Notes: a model not told the origin generated them from the sequence alone. A stretch of DNA of 46,334 bases from Acidovorax benzenivorans (GCF_028680575.1 NZ_JAPCKI010000024.1:1-46334); one strand, 5' to 3'. Numbered from the stretch's first letter, positions 24,877-33,970 are shown. A program made the numbers and translations.

Positions 24877-25950
24877 CTAGATGCATTCAGCGATGGCACG
24901 GCCCACGTCGGCCGTGCTTGCACTGCCGCCCATGTCGGGCGTGCGTGGCCCGTCGCGCAGCACCGTCTCGATGGCTTGGACAATGGCATCTGCGGCGGCC
25001 TGGTGACCAGCGTCACCCCGACCAAGGTGCTCCAACATCAACGCAGCCGACCAGATCTGACCGATCGGATTTGCAATCGCCTTGCCGGCGATGTCTGGTG
25101 CTGACCCATGGACCGGTTCGAAGAGCGAGGGGAACTTGCGCTCTGGATTGAGGTTGGCGGAGGGGGCAATGCCGATCGTCCCTGTGCAAGCAGGGCCCAG
25201 ATCGGAGAGGATGTCCCCGAACAGGTTAGATGCCACGACTACGTCGAACCAGTCCGGGTGTTGCACAAAGTGGGCCGTCAGGATGTCGATGTGATACTTA
25301 CGAACACTGACGTCTGGGTAACGCTTTGCCATCTCGGCAAGGCGCTCGTCCCAAAACGGCATCGTGACCGAGATGCCATTGCTTTTGGTGGCTGCGACCA
25401 GCGACTTACGGGGGCGCCTCCGCGCCATCTCGAACGCATGCTGCAGAACGCGATCGACGCCGTAGCGCGTGAAGATCGACTCCTGGATGGCGATCTCACG
25501 CTCGGTGCCCTCGAACATCCGACCGCCTACCGAGGAATATTCGCCTTCGGTGTTTTCGCGCACGATCAGGAAGTCGATGTCACCTGGCTGACGGTTCGCC
25601 AGCGGGGACGCCACTCCTGGCATCAGGCGGGCCGGGCGCAGGTTGACGTATTGATCGAACTCGCGGCGGATTTTGATCAGTGACTCCCAAACCGCCGTGT
25701 GGTCGGCCACGATGTCGGGGGCACCGACTGCGCCGAAGTAGATGGCGTCGTGGCCACCGATCTTGTCTTTCCAGTCCAGCGGCATCATCGTGCCGTGGCG
25801 CACGTAGTGGCGGCTGCACCAGTCGAAATGGTCGAGGGCGAAGCCGATGCCGAACTTGCGGCTGACGGCATCCAGGACGCGCACGCCCTCGGGCATGATC
25901 TCGGGGCCGATTCCGTCACCAGGAATGACGGCGATGCGATGGGTTTTCAT
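24877..25950 (-). CDS. Tartrate/D-malate-type dehydrogenase (isopropylmalate dehydrogenase family)
   Basis: A 357-residue NAD-dependent hydroxyacid dehydrogenase. Family landmarks are IAVIPGDGIGPEIMPEGV, YFGAVGAPDIVAD, LRPARLMPGV, the substrate-binding segment VRENTEGEYSSVGG, and NLFGDILSDLGPACTGTIGIAPSANL. The SVGGRMFEGTE loop is typical of the tartrate dehydrogenase (TtuC) and D-malate dehydrogenase (DmlA) branch rather than LeuB. These enzymes oxidise a 2-hydroxy-dicarboxylate and often decarboxylate it. It lies 13 bases after the HIBADH-like gene. A substituted malate is a fair guess for its substrate. Confidence 0.9.
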   Translation of the reverse strand: MKTHRIAVIPGDGIGPEIMPEGVRVLDAVSRKFGIGFALDHFDWCSRHYVRHGTMMPLDWKDKIGGHDAIYFGAVGAPDIVADHTAVWESLIKIRREFDQYVNLRPARLMPGVASPLANRQPGDIDFLIVRENTEGEYSSVGGRMFEGTEREIAIQESIFTRYGVDRVLQHAFEMARRRPRKSLVAATKSNGISVTMPFWDERLAEMAKRYPDVSVRKYHIDILTAHFVQHPDWFDVVVASNLFGDILSDLGPACTGTIGIAPSANLNPERKFPSLFEPVHGSAPDIAGKAIANPIGQIWSAALMLEHLGRGDAGHQAAADAIVQAIETVLRDGPRTPDMGGSASTADVGRAIAECI

Positions 25951-25963
25951 AAAAAGTCTCCGA

Positions 25964-26863
25964 TCAGGTTTTAGACACGTCAGCGGGCTCGGCCTCGATC
26001 AACAGCGAGACCAGTTCTGGCACCATGGCCCGTGGACCGCCCTGCTGCACGGCGGCGTCGAAGGTCGCCGAGACGGCGTCGCCGATGCGATGCACGGCGC
26101 TGCTGTCGCCCGCCATCTGCACGTAGTAGCGCAAATCCTTGAGCGCGTTTGACATGAAAAACTGCAAGGTCGAGCTGTCACGAGAGAGGATGTAGGGCTT
26201 TAACCGATCAAGGGCCACACCCGCTCCACCGCCAGAGGCCAGAACCTCCACAAACAGCTCTGGCCGAATGCCGCCCCGTGCCGCGCATGCGGCCGCTTCC
26301 GCGAGCAAAGACACGCTGCCCAGCGACACGAAGTTGTGCAGCAACTTGAGACGGTGGCCAGCACCGATGACGCCAGCGTGGGACACGTTTTCGGCGAAGC
26401 AGCGCAGCACTGGCATCAGCTGCTCCAACACCGCGGCGTCCCCGCCCACCAGCAGATTCAGGCGGCCCTCGTGCGCGTGCTGCGCGGTGCGCGTCATGGG
26501 CGCGTCGACGAACAGCCCGCCGGCCGACACGACCATGGCAGCCATGCGCTCCGTGGAGGCGGGAATCGCGGTGGAGCAATCCACCACGATGGTTCCAGGC
26601 CGAAGCCCCTTCAAGACGCCATCGGCACCGGAGAGCACCAATTCGACCTCAGGGCTGCCCGTGACGCACAGAATGATCACGTCGCTCTGCGCTGCCAGCG
26701 CGCGGCCCGTCTTTTCCGTCTTGGCGCCTGCCTCGAGCAGATCGTCCATTGGCTGGTTGCCTGCATGCTCCAGGGCCACCAAGGGGTGACCATGCTTGAG
26801 GATGTTGCGCGCGATGCCGTGGCCCATGAGGCCCACACCGATGATGCCGACACGTTGTTTCAT
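25964..26863 (-). CDS. 3-hydroxyisobutyrate-dehydrogenase-like NAD(P) oxidoreductase
   Basis: A 299-residue beta-hydroxyacid dehydrogenase. The N-terminal Rossmann motif is VGIIGVGLMGHGIARN. The substrate-binding strand FVDAPMTRTAQHAHEG replaces the usual DAPVSGG, so the acid-binding loop is atypical. The catalytic lysine lies in GAGHRLKLLHNFVSLG. It oxidises a 3-hydroxy acid to a semialdehyde or keto acid. The MKQRVG start overlaps the CoA-transferase stop by four bases; a longer frame adds an Arg-rich stretch that belongs to the upstream gene. Next to an aldehyde dehydrogenase, a primary-alcohol-to-acid sequence is likely. Confidence 0.88.
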   Translation of the reverse strand: MKQRVGIIGVGLMGHGIARNILKHGHPLVALEHAGNQPMDDLLEAGAKTEKTGRALAAQSDVIILCVTGSPEVELVLSGADGVLKGLRPGTIVVDCSTAIPASTERMAAMVVSAGGLFVDAPMTRTAQHAHEGRLNLLVGGDAAVLEQLMPVLRCFAENVSHAGVIGAGHRLKLLHNFVSLGSVSLLAEAAACAARGGIRPELFVEVLASGGGAGVALDRLKPYILSRDSSTLQFFMSNALKDLRYYVQMAGDSSAVHRIGDAVSATFDAAVQQGGPRAMVPELVSLLIEAEPADVSKT

Positions 26864-28101
26864 GCTGCTTCTCCGCTTGCGCCATGACCGGCGCGTTCTG
26901 CATCGGCGGCAAGCGCCGCGATCTGGGCATCTCCGTAACCAAGTTCGCGCAACACGCTCGCGTTGTCGGATCCGAGATCGGGCGCTGGCAACCGCACTTG
27001 GCATGGCGCTTCGGAAAACTTCAGCGCGAATCCAGTCATCTTCACCTTGCCATGGCCTGGGTGCTCCACTTCCATCAGCATGTCCTGCGAAAGGACTTGG
27101 GGATCCGCATACGCACCCGCAAGATCCTGCACCATGCCTGTCGGCACGCCTGCTGCGTTCAACACGTCGATCCAGTGACTAACTGTCTTCGTACGCACAA
27201 CCTCGTTGATCACAGCGTTGACGTGCGTTCGGTTCTTCACGCGAGCTGCATTCGTCTGGAAGTGCACGTCGTCCTTCAAGTGCTCCAGCTCTAACGCCTT
27301 CATCAGCTTGTTGTAGACACCTTCGTTGGAGGGCGCGATCGTGATCTCGCCATCGGCCGCGGTGAACAAACCGTAGGGCGCCACCAAGGAATGGTCATTT
27401 CCCACCGCCTCAGGTACCTCGCCGGTGGCAAAGTAGTGGGCCGATGAGAACGCACCGTAGCTCAAGAGGCCATCCACCAGAGCAGCGCTCACTCGCTCGC
27501 CCCGACCCGTGCGATCGCGGCGCATCAGCGCGGCAACCGTGCCCAGTGCGGCATAAGTGCCCGCGACCAGATCGCTGATCGGAATTCCGGTGCGCAAAGG
27601 GCCAGATTCGCGCGTTCCATTCAGAGCCATGAACCCACTCATGCCCTGAGCGATGAAATCGAAGGCCGGCCGGTGCACGTACGGGCCGGTCTGACCGAAG
27701 CCGGAAATGCTGGTGTAGATGATCCCGGGCTTCAGCGCCTGCAAGGCATCCCATCCAAGCCCCATCTTGTCCATCACACCGGGTCGAAAATTATCCACGA
27801 CGACATCGGCGGTGGCGATCAGTTTGCGCAAGGCCTTCATGCCCTCAGCCGAGCGCAGATTGAGCCGGACGGACCGCTTGTTGCGGTTGAAAGCCGCGAA
27901 GTACCAGCTGAGCCCTTCGATGCTGTGGCCTTGCTGCCTGATGGGGTCGCCTTCGGGCGGCTCCACTTTGATCACCTCGGCGCCCAGGTCTGCCAGGTGC
28001 ATGGTGCAGAACGGGCCGGAGAGGATGCGGCTGAGATCGACTACGCGCACGCCTTCGAGTTGGCCAGGCGGTTGCGCGGTGTTGGAAGTTGCTTGTTTCA
28101 T
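26860..28101 (-). CDS. Class III CoA-transferase (CaiB/BaiF family)
   Basis: A 413-residue family III CoA-transferase. Motifs are RVVDLSRILSGPFCTMHLADLGAEVIKVE near the N-terminus, NRNKRSVRLNL, VVDNFRPGVMDKMGLGWD, ISGFGQTGPY, and the catalytic aspartate D148 in PAFDFIAQGMSG. It transfers CoA from a donor such as succinyl-CoA to the pathway acid. The human homologue SUGCT acts on glutarate and 3-hydroxy-3-methylglutarate, and with the HMG-CoA-lyase-like gene in the same operon that type of substrate is plausible. It starts six bases after the lactonase-like gene. Confidence 0.92.
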   Translation of the reverse strand: MKQATSNTAQPPGQLEGVRVVDLSRILSGPFCTMHLADLGAEVIKVEPPEGDPIRQQGHSIEGLSWYFAAFNRNKRSVRLNLRSAEGMKALRKLIATADVVVDNFRPGVMDKMGLGWDALQALKPGIIYTSISGFGQTGPYVHRPAFDFIAQGMSGFMALNGTRESGPLRTGIPISDLVAGTYAALGTVAALMRRDRTGRGERVSAALVDGLLSYGAFSSAHYFATGEVPEAVGNDHSLVAPYGLFTAADGEITIAPSNEGVYNKLMKALELEHLKDDVHFQTNAARVKNRTHVNAVINEVVRTKTVSHWIDVLNAAGVPTGMVQDLAGAYADPQVLSQDMLMEVEHPGHGKVKMTGFALKFSEAPCQVRLPAPDLGSDNASVLRELGYGDAQIAALAADAERAGHGASGEAA

Positions 28102-28107
28102 TGTGAT

Positions 28108-29088
28108 TCAATCCAGGACAGTAGGTCCGTAATTCCAGTGCTCGGGCGCATGGCCAGCAACGGGTGCGCGCCAAGTAGAAAGCCCGTGGTTGAACAGGCT
28201 GCCCAAGTAGACGCTGCGCAGGTCAGCGCCGGCAAAAGCCAGGCTTGAGATATTGCGCAGGCTGAAGTTCTTGCCAAGGCTCAGCTCCTCCCAACCAAAG
28301 CGATCTGCGCCGAACATCTCTTCAGCGTGAGCAATAACGTCATCTGCGCAGTCTTCCAGGAAGATTTCGCTCGTCCCGGTGTCAGCATCAACGCGGAGAA
28401 GGCGATTGCTGATGATGCTGGTAACCCACACGTCACCGGCACTATCAAATTCCAGGCCATCGGGCCAAGTGCCAACGCCGAACTGGGCAACCGTCTGCCT
28501 TGGCCCAAGGCGGTTGCCATGAAGGATCTCGAAGCGAGAGAGGCGTCGAGCGTAGGTCTCGTTGGCATAGAGCCAATGCCCGCTGGGATCAACTCGCACT
28601 TCATTGCAGAAACCGAGTCCAGTGGCAACAATGTCCATTCGGCCACTGGTTCCCACTACGCCAATCACGCCGTCATAGGCGGTCTCAGTTCTAAAGGCGA
28701 GTGTGCGCGGCACGTTTCGGGTGCAAAGTGAGAGCCATATTCGCCCATCCAGATCGGGATAGAGAAAGTTCAGCGGAGTCGTTGGCACGCCTTGTTGCTC
28801 GCCTAGGAAGCGTTCGACCTTGCCTGGCGCAGTCAACCGCCACGCACCTCCTTCTGGGCCCACATTGGCGATCAAAAAGGTTCCATCCTTCAGGAGTGCA
28901 ATTCCGTTCGGGACGAACTCCGCGAATGGCCAATCGACACGTGCAGATGGGTCACGCCGCTCGCCAACTCGAATCACTCCAAATTCTTTGTCGCCTGCGT
29001 ACAGACGACCATCGGCCAATGCGATGACCGATTCAGGCCGATTCAAGTTGGTCCCGGTTACGGGAAGCGGTGAAGGCAGGGTGCTCAT
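28108..29088 (-). CDS. SMP-30/gluconolactonase-like beta-propeller protein
   Basis: A 326-residue protein of the SMP-30/LRE fold. Repeated blades are visible, for example PESVIALADGRLYAGDKEFG, VPNGIALLKDGTFLIANVG, CNEVRVDPSGHWLYANETYARR and WPDGLEFDSAGDVWVTS. The N-E-x-x-A-x-x-L-like and P-DG-x-x-x-D motifs supply the divalent-metal ligands of gluconolactonases. There is no signal peptide, so it is cytosolic. The ATG has a GGAG site and lies four bases after the Bug gene stop. A lactonase or esterase role opening the growth substrate is likely but not proven. Confidence 0.85.
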   Translation of the reverse strand: MSTLPSPLPVTGTNLNRPESVIALADGRLYAGDKEFGVIRVGERRDPSARVDWPFAEFVPNGIALLKDGTFLIANVGPEGGAWRLTAPGKVERFLGEQQGVPTTPLNFLYPDLDGRIWLSLCTRNVPRTLAFRTETAYDGVIGVVGTSGRMDIVATGLGFCNEVRVDPSGHWLYANETYARRLSRFEILHGNRLGPRQTVAQFGVGTWPDGLEFDSAGDVWVTSIISNRLLRVDADTGTSEIFLEDCADDVIAHAEEMFGADRFGWEELSLGKNFSLRNISSLAFAGADLRSVYLGSLFNHGLSTWRAPVAGHAPEHWNYGPTVLD

Positions 29089-29092
29089 GCAG

Positions 29093-30079
29093 TTACTCCA
29101 AAGTGATACGGGATTGACGAACCACCTTTCCCCAGCGCTCGTACTCACTGTCGACAAAAGTCTGGTAGTCAGGCTGACTCATCGGCTGGGAGATCACCTG
29201 CAGTTGCCGCAATCTGGCCGATACATCGGGCCGGGCCTCTACTTCATTGATGGCTTTGTGAAGACGTGCCACGACGTCGGCAGGCACCTTCTCGGGGGCC
29301 AGGAATCCGACCCAGGTCGTCAGGTCGACGTTCGCCCCTTGCTCCTTCAACGTAGGGAGCTCGTTTAAGCCAGGAAGCCGCTCTGACGCTGCTACGCCCA
29401 GAAGTTTGATACTCCCTGACTTCACGTACTGCTCGACGAGGGGCATCGGCAGAATGGCGGCCTTGACCTGCCCACTGATGAGCGCATTCAAGACAGGTGC
29501 GGTTCCCTGGAAGGGCACGTGAAGCATGTCGATGCCTGTTGCAGCCTTCAGGGACTCGCCCAGCACATGTCCTGAGCTGCCGATCCCCCAGGAAGCGTAG
29601 GAGAGCGGTGCCACCGACACACGGGCCAGTTGGACGAACTCTTTCAAATTGCTGGCATTCACCGAGGGGTGTACCGCAAGCGCGTACGGAAAGTACCCAA
29701 TTGGCGCAACAGCCACGAATGACCTACGGTCGTAGCTCACACCCTTCAGCAGATGCGGCATGATGGAATTCGAGTCAGCTGTTCCGTAGACCAACGTGTA
29801 CCCGTCCGCCGGACTTTTTGCTGCGATAGTGCTGCCGATGGTCCCTGTCGCGCCAGGCCTGTTCTCAACGACAACAGGTGTGTTCAATCGCTCGGACAGC
29901 GCAGGCGCCATCAGACGAACGACCACATCGCCGCCTCCACCCGCAGGCCACGGCACGATGATGCGGATGGGTTTGGTGGGAAAATCTGCCGCCATGGCTG
30001 GCAGAGCATTTGCAGTCAGACCGAACAACGCAGTGCCAACGGCGAAGGCGCGACGCGTGAGGTGGCTGTGGGTGACCAT
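29093..30079 (-). CDS. Bug/TctC-family receptor heading the catabolic operon
   Basis: A 328-residue periplasmic receptor. The signal (LTRRAFAVGTALFGL, cleavage near AMAAD) is twin-arginine-like. FPTKPIRIIVPWPAGGGGDVVVRL, VVVENRPGATGTIGSTIAAKS and HVPFQGTAPVLNALISGQV define the family. A GGAGACAG site supports the ATG. It is four bases upstream of the lactonase-like gene, so it is surely co-transcribed with the pathway enzymes. That makes its ligand the best clue to the pathway substrate. No TctAB transporter genes are present. Confidence 0.92.
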   Translation of the reverse strand: MVTHSHLTRRAFAVGTALFGLTANALPAMAADFPTKPIRIIVPWPAGGGGDVVVRLMAPALSERLNTPVVVENRPGATGTIGSTIAAKSPADGYTLVYGTADSNSIMPHLLKGVSYDRRSFVAVAPIGYFPYALAVHPSVNASNLKEFVQLARVSVAPLSYASWGIGSSGHVLGESLKAATGIDMLHVPFQGTAPVLNALISGQVKAAILPMPLVEQYVKSGSIKLLGVAASERLPGLNELPTLKEQGANVDLTTWVGFLAPEKVPADVVARLHKAINEVEARPDVSARLRQLQVISQPMSQPDYQTFVDSEYERWGKVVRQSRITLE

Positions 30080-30431
30080 AGAACTGTCTCCTTTTTTTAT
30101 CTCCGTCTTGAGGAGCGGAGTGGCCAAATCATCGTCGGCGGCGCCGCCTGCGCCATCTGCATTTTTCGCGACGGCATCGCCGGGCGCGATACGCCTTCAG
30201 TGAACAGGCACTTGGGCAAACGATGCGTACCGGCCGGCCCGGATCGCTGGGCCCTGCCTAGTTGCCGCCACGCCCCCATCGACCCGGCCACTGGCAGCGA
30301 GATGCATCGCCAGACCCGAAAGGCAACTGCCAAGCACAGGTTTGAAGATCGCATCTCAAACGCGTCAGCGCGGGCCACGCGCGTTCAAGCCACGCGATTA
30401 ATACCGATGTCTATTGCACTCCCGCAATGCG
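30080..30431. other. Gap between tannase-like gene and operon
   Basis: About 350 bases separate the tannase-like gene from the Bug gene. The stretch is GC-rich and has no convincing gene; a 93-codon minus-strand frame is Arg-rich and looks like chance. It probably holds the promoter of the downstream operon. Confidence 0.35.
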
Positions 30432-32114
30432 CTAGTCGGCGGCTGAGCAGGTGAAGCTGGACTCGATGTTGGTGTCTCCCGAACCGTTGTACCGCGCGAT
30501 TTTGGGCGCGGCACAAAGCGGACGCGTGCGAACAATCGTTCGGGTGGACAGATCGGAGCCACTGAACTGGGTCGCGACAATCCGGTCAGGCGCGACTCCC
30601 TTCTCCACCCAGTGCTCAAGCGCAGTCAGAAGGTCCCGCGTCGGATCGCCTGGGGCGACGCTGCCGCTGGTGAGGTCGTTACCAAAGGCGTTGGGAGCGG
30701 AACCACCGCTGCAGTGCCCCATTCCCGGTGCATTGAACAATCGCACGAAGCTGGAGGACTGGCCCGTAACGACTTCCACGTTGTGCAAGTAGCGCTCCAT
30801 GTCATTCGGCGGCTTGAGTGAATCGGCCAAACCCTGAAACGAGATGAGCTTTCCGCCCCTATCCCGGAAAGCCCTGACGTCCGGGTTCACGGCGCTGACC
30901 ATCTGCCCGATCGTTCTTTCCATCGTTATCACGTCCTGGCCCCAGTCAAATGTGCGCCAGTCCCATTCTTTGCCGAACACCCAGTGAAAGATCGCGCCAA
31001 AAGGAACGAGTGCCTCGGGCGGCGCCGCACCGACGTACATGCCCCAACTCGCCTCCGAGCCAGGTAGGGGTCCTTGGAAGATGAGCTCGCCAGTGAGCCT
31101 GTTTCGTGGTCCTGCATAAATGGCATTTACGGTGCTCACTTGCGATGTCGTGAGGCAGGACGCATCGTCTGCGCCACTGCATTGCAGAACTTTCGGGTTG
31201 AAGGTGCAGCGTTCTGGACGGCTGATGATCTTGTCGCTCACGCCATCGAGCGAATCGCATGCGGCCATCACACTGTCGGCGAGCAGTGTCAGTTTCGCCG
31301 CTGGCAACGCGGACTCGGGGCTTGCCTTTGAAGACGCCCAACTCCACAACACCGATTGGTGTGCACCCAGGCGATTGCTGCCGGGAGCACCCGCGATGAT
31401 TCCGTCGTAGTCGTCAGGAAAGCGAACGGCCTCGTGGATTCCCTGCCCTCCGCCCGTCGAACACCCCATAAAGTAAGACTTACTTGGAACCCGGGCGTAG
31501 TACATTGAGGACACCTCCTTCGCGAAAAGTGTCATGAGGTGCGTAGAGCGGTAACCCCAATCCACCCATTTCTCAGGATGGTTCAGCAGCGGCGACCCGT
31601 CTCTACTCGTTGAAGGCGCCGTGCCCATGTCAGTGTGGGCCACCGCGTACTTCCTTGCCAAGCCTTGAGACAAAGCACTGTAGTTCAAAGACCCGCCGTA
31701 CCCGCCGTTGCCCAGACCCAGGTACTTTCCGTTCCACCCCTCCGCGGGCAACCAAACTTCGACGCGAATATCACTGTCGGCCGACGGTTGCAAAGAGGCT
31801 GAGACTTGGCAGAACGCGGGCACGTTCGGAATCGCCGCGTTAGACGGAGTCGTGAAGGTACTGGCTGGGTGGTGCGAGACCTTGAGCAGTTTCGCGCCGC
31901 TGAAGGCTCTGTGCGCCAAATCCTGACATTTGGCTTCCGCCGCGGTTGGCACCAAACGGGTGACACCACCGCCGCATCCGAGGACCAATGCCGCCGAAAC
32001 AGAAACGGTCGCTAGCAGAAGAAAAGGAAACCTTGCGCCGGGCTCTTTGTCTCGTGACGCAGAGGCGCCCAAGGCAGCCTTCTGAGAAATCCAGTCCTTC
32101 AGTGACCAAGTCAT
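30432..32114 (-). CDS. Tannase/feruloyl esterase-family lipoprotein
   Basis: A 560-residue protein of the tannase and feruloyl esterase family. The serine nucleophile S219 lies in MGCSTGGGQGIHEAVRFP, followed by DYDGIIAGAPGSNR. A later DxxxGKLISFQGLAD segment supplies the acid and GMGHCSGG the histidine. Cysteine pairs typical of these secreted esterases are present. The N-terminus has a hydrophobic segment ending VLGCGGG, so C47 may be lipidated and the enzyme anchored outside the cytoplasm; the first 30 residues before it are unusually long for a signal. It would release an alcohol and an acid from an ester before uptake. It is upstream of the operon on the same strand. Confidence 0.88.
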   Translation of the reverse strand: MTWSLKDWISQKAALGASASRDKEPGARFPFLLLATVSVSAALVLGCGGGVTRLVPTAAEAKCQDLAHRAFSGAKLLKVSHHPASTFTTPSNAAIPNVPAFCQVSASLQPSADSDIRVEVWLPAEGWNGKYLGLGNGGYGGSLNYSALSQGLARKYAVAHTDMGTAPSTSRDGSPLLNHPEKWVDWGYRSTHLMTLFAKEVSSMYYARVPSKSYFMGCSTGGGQGIHEAVRFPDDYDGIIAGAPGSNRLGAHQSVLWSWASSKASPESALPAAKLTLLADSVMAACDSLDGVSDKIISRPERCTFNPKVLQCSGADDASCLTTSQVSTVNAIYAGPRNRLTGELIFQGPLPGSEASWGMYVGAAPPEALVPFGAIFHWVFGKEWDWRTFDWGQDVITMERTIGQMVSAVNPDVRAFRDRGGKLISFQGLADSLKPPNDMERYLHNVEVVTGQSSSFVRLFNAPGMGHCSGGSAPNAFGNDLTSGSVAPGDPTRDLLTALEHWVEKGVAPDRIVATQFSGSDLSTRTIVRTRPLCAAPKIARYNGSGDTNIESSFTCSAAD

Positions 32115-32271
32115 CGAGTTGCCTCCTTGTTAAAGCCTCGGCCTGATTGAGCGAGGTCATTCGATGATCTTGAGCGCCAAGAATTCAGCCTTCGATTTTC
32201 TTCACTGCGTTATCGCAAACAACGATGGACGTCAGAACGCCTTTTTTCGTGGCGCACCGATCGTGTGGCTG

Positions 32272-32820
32272 ATGAGAGAATCCTCGGAGAACGACAAAAG
32301 GCAACCACTGCGCACGTCCATCAACCTTAAGTCTCGGCGAATTTTCATTTCCGCCTGTGAGGAGGGCTCGATCGCAGGTGCAGCGGAGCGGGAAGCGTTC
32401 ACAGCCTCCGCCATCAGCAAGATGGGTGACAGAGATCGAAGCGGAAGTGGGCACGCCCATGCTCACGCGACGGTCACGCAGGGTCACTCGGACGGCTGCT
32501 GTTGAACTTCTGTCGAGGCGCGCAGGATTTTTGCCGGACTGCGACCGACTTGACGCCGAGTTGCGAGAGCATGCGAGCGGAAGGCTTTGGCACGGGAAAG
32601 TTCTCGCCAATCACGCATCCATAGCTCATTTCTTGCCGTCTGATCAGGCTGCTTTTATGCGAATCCATCAAGGGGTTCGCGTGAACTTGGCTGAGCGCAC
32701 CGGCGACGAGGTGTCGCTGGGCGTCCTGCGCGGCAAAGCGCAATTGGCAGGCCCCGATGCTGCTTTGCTGACAAGAGATACGGATCCCCTGAGGGCGATT
32801 TGGCGTCTCTCGCACGATGT
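32272..32820 (+). pseudogene. Decayed LysR-family regulator
   Basis: Two overlapping frames give one LysR protein. The first reads INLKSRRIFISACEEGSIAG and AAEREAFTASAISK, the usual helix-turn-helix. Near 32422 one extra base shifts to the second frame, VTEIEAEVGTPMLTRRSRRV and then RLDAELREHASG, HASIAHFLPSDQAAFMR and VRVNLAERTGDEVS. Similarity fades after that, at most about 165 residues in total, and ends at the last codons of the acyl-CoA dehydrogenase. Full LysR proteins are about 300 residues, so the C-terminal effector domain is lost as well. It is divergent from the tannase-like gene, the usual place for the regulator of such an operon. It cannot make a working activator. Confidence 0.75.
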
Positions 32821-32826
32821 CTTAGT

Positions 32827-33960
32827 TCAAGTGGCGAGTGAACGCGTAATGAGCATCTTTTGGATGTCAGAAGTCCCTTCGTAGATCTGGCACACGCGCA
32901 CGTCGCGGTAGATGCGCTCCACCGGAAAGTCGTTCACCACACCGTAGCCACCCAGCGTCTGGATGGCGGCGCTGCACACACGCTCGGCCATCTCGCTGGC
33001 AAACAGCTTGGCCATGGCGGCTTCCTTCAGGCAGGGCTTGCCGGCATCGCGCAGCGCGGCGGCGTGCCAGATGAGCTGGCGCGCGGCCTCGATCTGCGTG
33101 GCGCACTCGGCCAGGCGAAAGCCCACAGCCTGGTGGTTGAAGATGGCGGTGCCGAAGCTCTCGCGCTCTTTGGAATACGCCAGCGCCGCATCAAACGCGC
33201 TGCGCGCCATACCCACGCTTTGGGCGGCGATGCCGATGCGCCCGCCTTCGAGTGCGCCCAGGGCAATCTTGTAACCCTCGCCTTCGGCGCCAATCAGGTT
33301 CTCGGCCGGGATGCGGCAGTTGTCAAAGTTGATCTGCGCGGTGTCGCTGCTGTGCTGGCCCAGTTTGTCTTCGAGCCGCGCCACCACATAGCCGGGGTTG
33401 CTGGTAGGCACCAGGAAGGCGCTCATGCCCTTCTTGCCCGCGCCCTTGTCGGTGACGGCGATCACGATGGCCACATGGCCGTTCTTGCCGCTGGTGATGA
33501 ACTGCTTGACGCCGTTGATCACGTATTCGTCGCCCTGCTTGACGGCCGTGGTGCGCAGGGCAGAGGCGTCGGAGCCCACATGCGGCTCGGTCAGGCAGAA
33601 CGCGCCCAGCATCTCGCCACGCGCCAGGGGCGTGAGCCAGTCGCGTTTTTGCTGCGCGTTGCCGTAGCGCATGAGGATGGCGTTGACGGGGCAGTTGGTC
33701 ACGCTGATGGCGGTGCTGGTGCCACCATCACCGGCGGCGATTTCTTCCAGCACCAGGGCCAGCGTCACATAGTCCAAGTTGGCACCACCGAACTCTTCGG
33801 GCACGCAGATGCCGTAGGCACCCAGCTCGGCGAGGCCCTGGTGGGCCTCCTTGGGGAAGTGGTGTTCCTTGTCCCAGCGCGCGGCGTGCGGCCACAGTTC
33901 GGTCTGTGCAAAGTCGCGCACCGCGTCGCGGATCATTTCCTGGTCTTGGGTCAGCAGCAT
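32827..33960 (-). CDS. Acyl-CoA dehydrogenase
   Basis: A 377-residue flavoprotein of the normal short/branched-chain acyl-CoA dehydrogenase length. Conserved segments include AFCLTEPHVGSDASAL and YVINGVKQFITSGKNG near the FAD, CRIPAENLIGAEGEGYK, and the C-terminal catalytic base E361 in CQIYEGTSDIQK. It makes the 2,3-double bond in an acyl-CoA, passing electrons to ETF. It is the last gene of a four-gene operon with thiolase, HSD10-like dehydrogenase and the large 2-oxoacid oxidoreductase. The 3' end abuts the LysR remnant. Confidence 0.93.
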   Translation of the reverse strand: MLLTQDQEMIRDAVRDFAQTELWPHAARWDKEHHFPKEAHQGLAELGAYGICVPEEFGGANLDYVTLALVLEEIAAGDGGTSTAISVTNCPVNAILMRYGNAQQKRDWLTPLARGEMLGAFCLTEPHVGSDASALRTTAVKQGDEYVINGVKQFITSGKNGHVAIVIAVTDKGAGKKGMSAFLVPTSNPGYVVARLEDKLGQHSSDTAQINFDNCRIPAENLIGAEGEGYKIALGALEGGRIGIAAQSVGMARSAFDAALAYSKERESFGTAIFNHQAVGFRLAECATQIEAARQLIWHAAALRDAGKPCLKEAAMAKLFASEMAERVCSAAIQTLGGYGVVNDFPVERIYRDVRVCQIYEGTSDIQKMLITRSLAT

Positions 33961-33970
33961 GGCTACGTCC

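Noticed and set aside
30097..30378. 93-codon minus-strand frame between the tannase-like gene and the operon
   Set aside because: It is Arg-rich with no similarity, no ribosome-binding site and no domain.
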